Shown here piece after piece: positions 12,871-26,100 of a DNA stretch of 64,000 nucleotides; position 1 is the first letter of the stretch; every line of letters starts with the position of its first letter. The stretch is from positions 260,079 to 324,078 of the forward strand of contig JAWQFJ010001142.1 in assembly GCA_034096865.1 (NCBI GenBank), read 5' to 3'. The DNA comes from Theodoxus fluviatilis (lineage: Eukaryota > Mollusca > Gastropoda > Cycloneritida > Neritidae). The position numbers and the translations under genes are program-made. A model generated the notes under the pieces. The model was not told the DNA's origin. It saw only the letters and a program-made list of their open reading frames with translations, and did no database searches.

Positions 12871-15800
12871 GCATATATAACACGCATTTCTTGCAAGAAC
12901 TCAATGCGCGGGCATAACCACATTTACACGCAGTTACTCGTCAGTCATACTACATAGCACAACACTCGTATGACTATCATACCAGGACTTGAAAAAAACT
13001 AGGAGGTTACAGAAAAGCAAGACGAAACATAAGGGTTTTTAACTGAGATTTAAAAATGGACATAGTTGGTGCATCACGTAGGACAGATGGCAGGGAATTC
13101 CAGACACTAGGGGCAATGGAACTGAAACAACGCTCTCCGAAAGACTTGGTACTACGCTTTGGAATTTTCAGAAGCTTTTCACTAGATGAGCGGAGAGAAC
13201 AGGAAGGGTGATAGGTACAAAGGGAGGCCGAAAGATATGCCAGAAGGGTTGAATCAAAATGACGGTTCGCCAAAACAGCAATTTTGTATAGGCAGCAGAA
13301 ATTAACGGGAAGCCAGTGTAGATGTTTCAGGGGGGTGTCACATGATCGTGCTTGCCCTTCATAAGAACCAGATGCGCTGCACTGTTTTGAACTCGTTGCA
13401 GACGGTTTAGTTGTTCTGCCGGAAGACCCGCCAGGACTGAATTGCAGTAATCCAGTCGTGACGTGATCCTGGCAGTTACTAGCCTAGCACAGGTAGTGTC
13501 CGAAAGGTATTGACGGATAGATGCAAGTTCAAGAAAACATGCACGGCATGTACTGCTAATCTGATCGTGCATGGACAAGGTCTGGTCAATGTGAACACCG
13601 AGATACCTAACTGAGCTCTTGAATGGAATAGAGCTACCCCCAATGACTGTGGACTCACTCCCCACAAGCCCAAGACGTGATGGTGTACCGACAGGTAAAA
13701 CTTCAGTTTTATCTGTGTTGAGCATCAGTTTGTTGCTGTTCATCCATGAAAGTACATCGTCAACACATGTCTCAATATTTGACTGCACAGAAGAACAAGA
13801 AGGGCAAAGCCCATACGACTCACATGCTTGACCTTGACCTTTATATGACCTTGACCTTTATATGACCTTGACCTTCAGGTGACCATCAAGGTCAAGGTCA
13901 AACAACTAAACCTACCAATGACATCATACACAAAGAAATGCTTTACACATTTTCCCTACCAAAATACATGTGACCTTGACCAAGGTCAAGGTCATCCAAG
14001 GTCATGCAACACAAAGCTGTTAATTCAAGACATAGGAAGCACAATGGTGCTTATTGGCACTTTCTACCATGAGATATAGTCACTTTTAGTGGTTCACTAC
14101 CCCATTTTGGTCACATTTCATAAGGGTCAAAGTGACCTTGACCTTGATGATATGTGAACAAATGTGTCTCATGATGAAAGTATAACATGTGCCCCACATA
14201 ATTATTAAGTTTGAAACAGTTATCTTCCATAGTTCAGGGTCAAGGTCACTTCAAAATATGTATACAATCCAACTTTGAAGAGCTCCTGTGACCTTGACCT
14301 TGAAGCAAGGTCAACCAAACTGGTATCAAAAGATAGGGCTTGCTTTGACCTATATACCACTTGTAGCTATGGTCGCCATTCTCAATAACGTGGGAGAAAA
14401 TTGGGAAAATGTGAAAAATGACTGTTTTTGAGACCACATTTATGGCTCCTGTGACCTTGACCTTGAAGCAAGGTCAAGTCACTATGTATGTTTTTTGAGG
14501 CCTTGTCATCATACACCATCATGCCACATTTGGTGTTGATAGACTTAATAGTCTCCGAGAAAAATCCAACGTTTAAGTTTTTTACGGACGGACGCCGGAC
14601 GGACGGACGGACGCCCGGACGGACGGACGACACGGCTCAGTACATAGACTCACTTTTGCTTCGCATGTGAGTCAAAAATCACCAATTTGTGCACTCTTTG
14701 ACAATTCAGTGTCATCTGCATACTTATGAAAATCACACTCATGTCTTGATATTACATCTGAAAGGGGTTGGAGTACAATGTAAACAAAACAGGATCTAAG
14801 ACAGAACCCTGTAGGACACCAAAAACAAGTGGGGTTGGGGCTGACAAGACGCCGTCAACAATGACGGACTGAGACCGATCATGAATGAAGGTCGCAAACC
14901 AGTCGAGAACGGTGCCTCGGAATCTAAAAGATAGCTCTAAATGCTTCAGGAGGATGGTGTGGTCAAGCGTATCGAACGCTGCACTGAGGTCCAACAACGC
15001 CATGAGTGACACGAGTTTCTCATCCGCGTTCACAAGCAGACCATCAAGGACACTCAGTACAGCGGTCTCAGTGCTGTGACCCTTCCTGTACGCGGACTGG
15101 CATGCGACCAACAAATCATTATCAGCGAGGTGCTTCTGAGGCAGGACAACCTTTTCAAGAATCTTTGAAATAAATGAAAGATTTAACACAGGTCTATAGT
15201 TTTTCAGAACATTGCAGTCTAAACTAGGCTTTTTCAGAAGAGGAGTGACAACCCTCCCCCCCCCCCCCCCCACACACACACACACACAAAGAGAGAAAGA
15301 CAGGCACAGAGACACCCCTAAACAAATAGATACTAACACACACAAGCAGACACCTACAGACACCCCAAAACACACAGACAGACAGACACACAGGCAGACA
15401 GACAGACACACAGGCAGACAGACAGACACACAGGCAGACAGACAGACACACAGGCAGACACACAGACAGACAGACACACAGGCAGACAGACAGACACACA
15501 GGCAGACAGACAGACACACAGGCAGACACACAGACAGACAGACACACAGGCAGACAGACAGACACACAGGCAGACACACAGACACACAGGCAGACACACA
15601 GACACACAGACAGACAGACACACAGACAGACACACAGGCAGACACACAGACCCACAGGCAGACACACAGACACACAGACAGACAGACAGACACAGACAGA
15701 CACACAGGCAGACACACAGACAGAACTTGACCTCCACACCAACACAGAGCTAGTTTTCCAATCCACGATAGGCTACACCTTGGCAAAGAGCCAGCCTCCT

Positions 15801-18800
15801 TTCCCAGTTCTCTCGCCCCGCTGACACAAGGCTGGCACTGACCCTGCCTCTGTGGATGAATCAGTTCCATGGTGGACAACTTCTATCTGAGTGGATGAAT
15901 TAATTCAATGGTGGACAACTTCTATCTGAGTGGATGAATTAATTCCATGGTGGACAACTTCTATCTGAGTGGATGAATTAATTCAATGGTGGACAACTTC
16001 TATATGAGTGGATGAATTAATTCAATGGTGGACAACTTCTATCTGAGTGGATAAATTAATTCAATGGTGGACAACTTCTATATGAGTGGATGAATTAATT
16101 CAATGGTGGACAACTTCTATCTGAGTGGATGAATTAATTCCATGGTGGACAACTTCTATCTGAGTGGATGAATTAATTCAATGGTGGACAACTTCTATCT
16201 GAGTGGATGAATTACAAGTAAATTCACAAAGGACGCCTTCCTACCTCTGTGGATGATTTCGTTGGAGTGGCACCAGTAGATGGCGCGACACAGCTGGAAG
16301 GTGTAGCTTCGGACCTGCTCCACTGGAACTCCGTTGGGCATCTCCTCCAGCAGCTCCAGCATGTTCTGTGCAAGAAACATAGGTATGATGTAGATATGCA
16401 TACACACGTAGATATGTATGTATGTATGTTACACAATTTCCATAGCACTAATTCCATAATCCTGTCACAGAGCAAAAAAGTTGGTCTTCAGTCGTCCCTG
16501 GAATTACATGTACAGTGGGGCCTCTGCCTGTTGAACTGTCCAAGCCAGACTGTTCCACAGCTGCAGTGCAGACCACTGGAAAGTTCCGCCTCCAGAAGCC
16601 TTACATAAATACAGGTACATATCACATATCAATTACAGATAACAGCAGCTCCATCATATACATTGAGTTCCTGTACAAGTGCTAAATAAAAATACATGTA
16701 CATGTACTTAACACAATATCTAGTCCCCATGCTTTGAGCAAACTTCTTCTCTGAAGATAATTTCAGGAAATTTTCTAACAAATTCATGGAAAAGATAAAC
16801 AAATCAAAGGTATTCAACAGTAATTCTACTGATATAAAACAAGTTTGAGTTTAGATGTGTGCATGCATGCATACAGGGATGTTTCTGTCGGCTCATGCAT
16901 TATGTGTGCAGAGATAATTGTACTGCAAGTATGCACAAGTCAAAGTGCCTGCAGTACTGTGCCTGTCCTTTGTGCATCACATTCCTCACTAAGAGACCCT
17001 TTATTCATCATCAATACTTTCCCCCAAGCTCACTCCCTCAGGGTAGGGTAAAAAAACAGCCAAGAAATAAAGCTTTCAGCAGAAAGATAATCCCCTGCCA
17101 TTCATTGGCACCAGAGAGTAATTACACACCAATAAACCTCCCAGGCCACAAATCAGCAAGGACCTCAAAGCGAGCCACACCTTATAGACCCAATAGCCAG
17201 GGTAGTGTGGTTACAGCCAAGCACAGCACACAGTCAGCCAGCCAGGAGATTAGCAGCGGTCTCACACCAAACTCCCAGCCACAAACAATCAGGCCTCCTC
17301 TGTATCATACCCCAACACAATCACCCATGGAGAGGAAGTCGAAGAAAGAAAAAAAAATTAAAGAATCAATCCTGCCATTGGTGCAGCTGTCACAGAGCAC
17401 CCACTCACCCTCTCCACATATTCAAAGACCAGGTACAGCTTCCCTTTCCGCCTGAACGCCTCCCGCAGCTCCACAATGTTCTCCTGCTTCAGGGTTCGCA
17501 ACATCTTCAGCTCGCGAAGTGTTGTCCGCTTCACATCCTCATTTTCTATGAGATGAGAACGAGAGGACAAGAGGTAAATTCACTGAGGGTAAAAGACTGA
17601 TTCTCAGGCATAACAACGAACTTTCATTTGTTTATTGACAAGGTAATATAATCATGACCAAACAGAATACTGGCAATATTCTACATTAGTTTACCTTGAA
17701 TTATACAGATTTGGAAAATAAGCAGTTCTCATAAATTCATTCATGATATCACATTCTGCAGACCTAAACACTTCTAATGTAGGAAAACGATACAGCGAAA
17801 AGTGCATTTGATACATATTAAAAAACTTTCATGCCATTATAACTTTCAGGAAAACTTAACTGCAAACATACAAAATTTTAAACCATCCCTCACTCGTAAA
17901 CGGAATGGAAATGTCACTGATCAATATAATTCGTGCCAACAGCAACAAGAGTGTTTATTCAGTAAACAAAGCAAACAATGCCTTTACCTTCACTGTCTTT
18001 GAACTTCTTTATGGCCACCATCTCGCCTGTCTCCTGAAAGATCAGTGAAAAAGCATTTGCCTCAAGATCAATGGGAAAATATTTGTCTACAGATCAATGA
18101 AAATGTTTGTCTAAGGCAAAGCCATATCGATCAAATACACACCCTGGGTGGCAGGTCGTTCACCTGATCCAAGTAGTTCTGCAACACTCACTTCAGAGCA
18201 GAGAAAGAGACTTTGAGCAGGTTCCACACATAGAGTGTCTGATCTGAGGCAAGGCACAGGCCCAACCACAAAAAACCCTTTCATGCATTCCCGCCATTCA
18301 TCCAGCACACAGGCTGTAGAGGTGGCCACTCTCCAAAGGCAGCTTGAGGTTCCAAAGAAAGTGGCAGCCTCCACAAAGCCTCCAGCAGTCCCACTCCTGG
18401 GGGAGAACTGATTGATGGCTGGTCTTGTTCACGCCTCATGTCAAGCATGGCTCTCCCACAGCAAGGACTACACGGCATGCTCCACAGTTCTCACTGTGTA
18501 CTTGAGTGGCATGGTGAGGTCCAAGTTTGGAAAACTGAGAAGAGCATTTTTGTGAACATACTTTCAAAATTACTCAATTAGGCTGACAGCTCTGAAAACA
18601 TGCACATCTAGATATTTAGAACCCCTGCAGTGATAATGAATATTCAAAATGCTTTTAATCTTATGTTGTCTTTTGAGAAACTTAAAAAAATGTATAATGC
18701 TAGTTGCTGGTGTATCTTTTTTTATCACACAAAATTAAGTTTTTCTGTCTCAGGCATGCTATTATCTCCACAGGCACCATAAGAACTGGCATGACTTTTG

Positions 18801-20048
18801 CAAATAAAAACAGTCCTCAGAAGATGAACTTAATATTTCTAGTAATAACTATCAATAAGAAACAAACACACGACAAACACCAAAATCATGTAATAAATCT
18901 AGTAATAAAAAAGTTGTAACAATCTTCTGAAAAACCATAGACAAAGAATCAAATGATCACAAATATATATGTAAGGGCTTGTTCATTTTTAACAAAAGGA
19001 ATCAAAGTGATATCTATCGGTACCTCCTGGTTGAAACAAAAGTGAATTACATGTTTTTCTACACATCTAAATGACGCCAAGGGAAAACATGATCTCAAAC
19101 ACTGGCGCCAAGACCACAATAATCTGGCACACTGGAAGGAGGAACAGTGAAACAAGGAATCAGTCAAAAGCAGAATCCTTTTTCTGACACGTAACTCCAA
19201 GTCTGAAACAGCACCCACACTTCCTGCCCTGCACTCAGCAAAGGGCTGGAGAGAATGGGACTGGAAGCAAAGGCACAGAGACTGACAATGCAACAATGTG
19301 CTAAGTGCTGGATCAATGACCCGCAGAAGCTTGCTGAACTGTGGCATGAATTATATGCATGCCTTCATGGGGCAATATGGCCTCACTTCACTGCTGTGAA
19401 ATGGCCTGAAACAACTTGCATGCTTATGCTTCACCGCAGATTAAACTTCATGCACCAGTGCCCACTAATCTATTGTGTAAGATAGGTCCCTTCCAAATTA
19501 TAGTTCAGCTGTGAGCATGATATTCCCAGTGTTCTATATTTCTCTGTTTATGCCAAGTCTATGTACCTACTTCCAAGTAATCCATAAGTAGGTCTGTGAA
19601 AGCTTCCATGTCTCAAAATACTTCTGCACAATCTCACTGTGTTCTTGTATTCTTTGACTACAGTTGGCTGGCTGAATAATAAATTTCTAAACACCCCATT
19701 CACTTTAGTCTTTCTCCTAACATGGTGTTGACCATCAACACCAAGGTTAGCAGATAGAAAAGACAGTTTTGTTATCTTTCCACTGAGGAGCAAGCATTTC
19801 TCCTTCTCTTACCCATCTGACATCACCTTTGTTTGCTCTCTTGTTAAACTCTTTCACTTTTTCAGTGCAGTGGAAAACCTTTTCTATTTGTTGTGATGGT
19901 ACCGCATGCTTTTTTCCCTTAGCTAATAAAATGTTCATGAGCTGAAAAAAAGCAACCCAAAAAAACTAAAAAACCCACAATCTCATTGTGCTCTACACCA
20001 TTTATGTGGAGGGTAGTTGTCTCCAAGTATTCATTAATGTATGTGTTT

Positions 20049-20139
<91 letters not shown>

Positions 20140-23100
20140 CGTGCGCATGCATTTGTGGCAGTAAGAATATATTATAATCACATGGCTGTAAAATCTGGAT
20201 GTCCATGCATGTGTTGCACATCAAGCTGAATGATCACTGTCATCCCCTCCAGGGGAAGCGTCACCCAAACTGGAAGCGTCACCCAAACTGGAAGCGTCTC
20301 CCAAACTGGAAGCGTCACCCAAACTGGAAGCGTCTCCCAAACTGGAAGCGTCACCCAAACTGGAAGCGTCACCCAAACTGGAAGCGTCACCCAAACTGGA
20401 AGGCAAGGAATGGCCAAGGCAAAGCTGCTGAAGACACCTGCTCCACACTGCAAAGTGAAGGCCAGAGGCCAGGCTTACAGGCCTATACACACTGCAAAGT
20501 GAAGGCCAGAGGCCAGGCTTACAGGCCTATACACACTGCAAAGTGAAGGCCAGAGGCCAGGCTTACAGGCCTATACATACTGCAAAGTGAAGGCCAGAGG
20601 CCAGGCTTACAGGCCTATACACACTGCAAAGTGAAGGCCAGAGGCCAGGCTTACAGGCCTATACATACTGCAAAGTGAAGGCCAGAGGCCAGGCTTACAG
20701 GCCTATACACACTGCAAAGTGAAGGCCAGAGGCCAGGCTTACAGGCCTATACACACTGCAAAGTGAAGACCAGAGGCCAGGCTTACAGGCCTATACATAC
20801 TGCAAAGTGAAGGCCAGAGGCCAGGCTTACAGGCCTATACACACTGCAAAGTGAAGGCCAGAGGCCAGGCTTACAGGCCTATACATACTGCAAAGTGAAG
20901 GCCAGAGGCCAGGCTTACAGGCCTATACACACTGCAAAGTGAAGGCCAGAGGCCAGGCTTACAGGCCTATACACACTGCAAAGTGAAGGCCAGAGGCCAG
21001 GCTTACAGGCCTATACACACTGCAAAGTGAAGGCCAGAGGCCAGGCTTACAGGCCTATACATACTGCAAAGTGAAGGCCAGAGGCCAGGCTTACAGGCCT
21101 ATACATACTGCAAAGTGAAGGCCAGAGGCCAGGCTTACAGGCCTATACACACTGCAAAGTGAAGGCCAGAGGCCAGGCTTACAGGCCTATACATACTGCA
21201 AAGTGAAGGCCAGAGGCCAGGCTTACAGGCCTATACATACTGCAAAGTGAAGGCCAGAGGCCAGGCTTACAGGCCTATACATACTGCAAAGTGAAGGCCA
21301 GAGGCCAGGCTTACAGGCCTATACATACTGCAAAGTGAAGGCCAGAGGCCAGGCTTACAGGCCTATACACACTGCAAAGTGAAGGCCAGAGGCCAGGCTT
21401 ACAGGCCTATACATACTGCAAAGTAAAGGCCAGAGGCCAGGCTTACAGGCCTATACATACTGCAAAGTGAAGGCCAGAGGCCAGGCTTACAGGCCTATAC
21501 ATACTGCAAAGTGAAGGCCAGAGGCCAGGCTTACAGGCCTATACATACTGCAAAGTGAAGGCCAGAGGCCAGGCTTACAGGCCTATACACACTGCAAAGT
21601 GAAGGCCAGAGGCCAGGCTTACAGGCCTATACATACTGCAAAGTGAAGGCCAGAGGCCAGGCTTACAGGCCTATACATACTGCAAAGTGAAGGCCAGAGG
21701 CCAGGCTTACAGGCCTATACATACTGCAAAGTGAAGGCCAGAGGCCAGGCTTACAGGCCTATACATACTGCAAAGTGAAGGCCAGAGGCCAGGCTTACAG
21801 GCCTATACATACTGCAAAGTGAAGGCCAGAGGCCAGGCTTACAGGCCTATACACACTGCAAAGTGAAGGCCAGAGGCCAGGCTTACAGGCCTATACATAC
21901 TGCAAAGTGAAGGCCAGAGGCCAGGCTTACAGGCCTATACACACTGCAAAGTGAAGGCCAGAGGCCAGGCTTACAGGCCTATACACACTGCAAAGTGAAG
22001 GCCAGAGGCCAGGCTTACAGGCCTATACACACTGCAAAGTGAAGGCCAGAGGCCAGGCTTACAGGCCTATACATACTGCAAAGTGAAGGCCAGAGGCCAG
22101 GCTTACAGGCCTATACATACTGCAAAGTGAAGGCCAGAGGCCAGGCTTACAGGCCTATACACACTGCAAAGTGAAGGCCAGAGGCCAGGCTTACAGGCCT
22201 ATACATACTGCAAAGTGAAGGCCAGAGGCCAGGCTTACAGGCCTATACATACTGCAAAGTGAAGGCCAGAGGCCAGGCTTACAGGCCTATACATACTGCA
22301 AAGTGAAGGCCAGAGGCCAGGCTTACAGGCCTATACATACTGCAAAGTGAAGGCCAGAGGCCAGGCTTACAGGCCTATACACACTGCAAAGTGAAGGCCA
22401 GAGGCCAGGCTTACAGGCCTATACATACTGCAAAGTGAAGGCCAGAGGCCAGGCTTACAGGCCTATACATACTGCAAAGTGAAGGCCAGAGGCCAGGCTT
22501 ACAGGCCTATACATACTGCAAAGTGAAGGCCAGAGGCCAGGCTTACAGGCCTATACATACCGCAAAGTGAAGGCCAGAGGCCAGGCTTACAGGCCTATAC
22601 ATACTGCAAAGTGAAGGCCAGAGGCCAGGCTTACAGGCCTATACATACTGCAAAGTGAAGGCCAGAGGCCAGGCTTACAGGCCTATACATACTGCAAAGT
22701 GAAGGCCAGAGGCCAGGCTTACAGGCCTATACATACTGCAAAGTGAAGGCCAGAGGCCAGGCTTACAGGCCTATACACACTGCAAAGTGAAGGCCAGAGG
22801 CCAGGCTTACAGGCCTATACACACTGCAAAGTGAAGGCCAGAGGCCAGGCTTACAGGCCTATACATACTGCAAAGTGAAGGCCAGAGGCCAGGCTTACAG
22901 GCTTATACACACTGCAAAGTGAAGGCCAGAGGCCAGGCTTACAGGCCTATACACACTGCAAAGTGAAGGCCAGAGGCCAGGCTTACAGGCCTATACATAC
23001 TGCAAAGTGAAGGCCAGAGGCCAGGCTTACAGGCCTATACACACTGCAAAGTGAAGGCCAGAGGCCAGGCTTACAGGCCTATACATACTGCAAAGTGAAG

Positions 23101-26100
23101 GCCAGAGGCCAGGCTTACAGGCCTATACATACTGCAAGGTGAAGGCCAGAGGCCAGGCTTACAGGCCTATACATACTGCAAAGTGAAGGCCAGAGGCCAG
23201 GCTTACAGGCCTATACATACTGCAAAGTGAAGGCCAGAGGCCAGGCTTACAGGCCTATACATACTGCAAAGTGAAGGCCAGAGGCCAGGCTTACAGGCCT
23301 ATACATACTGCAAAGTGAAGGCCAGAGGCCAGGCTTACAGGCCTATACACACTGCAAAGTGAAGGCCAGAAGCCAGGCTTACAGGCCTATACACACTTAT
23401 ACATACTGCAAAGTGAAGGCCAGAGGCCAGGCTTACAGGCCTATACACACTGCAAAGTGAAGGCCAGAGGCCAGGCTTACAGGCCTATACATACTGCAAA
23501 GTGAAGGCCAGAGGCCAGGCTTACAGGCCTATACATACTGCAAGGTGAAGGCCAGAGGCCAGGCTTACAGGCCTATACATACTGCAAAGTGAAGGCCAGA
23601 GGCCAGGCTTACAGGCCTATACATACTGCAAAGTGAAGGCCAGAGGCCAGGCTTACAGGCCTATACATACTGCAAAGTGAAGGCCAGAGGCCAGGCTTAC
23701 AGGCCTATACATACTGCAAAGTGAAGGCCAGAGGCCAGGCTTACAGGCCTATACACACTGCAAAGTGAAGGCCAGAGGCCAGGCTTACAGGCCTATACAC
23801 ACTGCAAAGTGAAGGCCAGAGGCCAGGCTTACAGGCCTATACATACTGCAAAGTGAAGGCCAGAGGCCAGGCTTACAGGCCTATACATACTGCAAGGTGC
23901 TCTACATATAGCCAGCCTCCACTCAGCCAGCAAGCAATGGATGAAAACATCATGGTCACTCAACTTCTTCTGCAGAAGACACTTCCACAAAATCATTCCA
24001 TGTAGATCAGATCCATTCATATGCAGTCCAGTTCCATTACATTTTTCTACTTTTGACTGAACCATGTTTTTTTTTAATTACATGGTTCAATGAAATCACC
24101 ACGATGATCCACCTTGCAAACACTCCAGTCTGAATGATGGCCTCAAAGTTCCCTTTCATTACATTATCCAAAGTACATGTATATATTATAGAGAAATGGT
24201 AAGGTTTGTTTTGTTGTCTTTTTCTTCTTCCCCTTCAAGGTAAACTCTTCCTTAAAACAATAGCATTCAAAACTAAACAAAGGATGAAAATTAAGTTGAA
24301 GATATTTCTTCATCCACAACAAAACTGACAAAGAAAATGTATACACCAATATTATAACTCCCTGAAATGAAAAAGGTCAGCATAACTCCATTTTGCATAG
24401 AATGAGAGTGTAATTTTGTATACTCTACTGGCATGAAACCTCCATTACATGTATTATTGTTCAAGTCCATCTACCACAACGTAATAATCACTGATGATTC
24501 AGGTCCTCTTCACTCACAGGAAATCCACATGGGAGAAAGCACTCTGTGGCACGTCACAGCATCACTTCAGCTGCCTTTCAAAACATTCAAAACATGCCCA
24601 AAGCAAATATTACCACTGTTCTGATCATTCATTGATTCAGCCTTAGTGTTCTCCACCACCAAAACCCAGAAACTAATCAGAGCTGAGCTCACTGCACAGT
24701 ACCCCACCACTCAACAATGCTCAAGCACTATAAGTTATAGAGCGAGTTTTCGCGAGTAACCTGGGTTAGCTACGGTAGGGTCACTGCGCATGTCTGGTTT
24801 TTTTCTTCGCGAAAACGCTGTTCAGTTGTGTCCAGTCGCTTCCCTTGCAACAAGATGGCGACAGCCTTGGCTGGTGTGTTGCGGATTTACTGTTGTGGAA
24901 CAAATCTGTGCAATCTGTTGAGTTTTGGGGCTGAAATTTGAATGAAATTAGAAGCAAGCTGTGCTGGGATGTATTTAGGCCGATTGGGGAGGGGGGCGGG
25001 GGGGGGGGGGGGGTAGCGTGGTTTTTATCCCCGCCCTGCTGACAGTCAGAAATCGCACCCAAACTCATGTTGACCTCATTTCTTCCCAAAATAAACATCA
25101 CTGCTAAAATAAAATGCATTAAAACCAAGACAGTATCCAACCCAGTATCCATAATTTTTGAAAGGTTAACTGATTTACAACAATTGTGTTCTCACAATCC
25201 GTAACTTTGTGAAAAAACATTTGCAGAAGTTTCTCTCCTCGCCATGGCAGCCATCTTGGAACTGGAGAGAACGTACGCTGGGGCCAAGGTTGAACTTTGG
25301 TTAACCGGTGACGTCACTCCGGTCGTACCGTACTGAGTTTTTGCGACCTCCGGTTCGACTCGAGTCACTATAGTTGACGCGAAAACTTGCTCATAGTATA
25401 ACTGTACACATGCTGTGCACCAGAGCTAAGTGTACACATGCTGTGCACCAGAGCTAACTGTACACACGCTGCGCACCAGAGCTAAGTGTGCACATCCTGT
25501 GCACCAGAGCAAAGTGTACACACACTGCGCACCAGAGCAAACTGTACACACACTGCGCACCAGAGCAAAGTGTACACACGCTGTGCACCAGAGCAAAGTG
25601 TACACACACTGCGCACCAGAGTTAAGTGTACACACGCTGTGCACCAGAGTTAAGTGTACACACACTGCGCACCAGAGTTAAGTGTACACACACTGTGCAC
25701 CAGAGCTAAGTGTACACACGCTGTGCACCAGAGCTAAGTGTACACACGCTGCGCACCAGAGCTAAGTGTACACACGCTGTGCACCAGAGCTAAGTGTACA
25801 CACGCTGTGCACCAGAGCTAAGTGTACACACGCTGTGCACCAGAGCTAAGTGTACACACACTGTGCACCAGAGCTAAGTGTACACACGCTGTGCACCAGA
25901 GCTAAGTGTACACACGCTGCGCACCAGAGCTAAGTGTACACACGCTGTGCACCAGAGTTAAGTGTACACACACTGTGCACCAGAGTTAAGTGTACACACG
26001 CTGTGCACCAGAGTTAAGAGTACACACACTGTGCACCAGAGCTAACTGTACACACGCTGCGCACCAGAGCTAAGTGTGCACATCCTGTGCACCAGAGTTA

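Noticed and set aside
14382..14633. Conserved-looking frame reading [17 protein letters not shown] in the dispersed elements
   Set aside because: It recurs at 43805-44077 only because the element is repeated. It runs into the GGAC repeat, has no domain and is broken in copy 4.
15354..15766. Cysteine-rich peptide frames in the CAGACA repeat
   Set aside because: Microsatellite translation only; several frames overlap.
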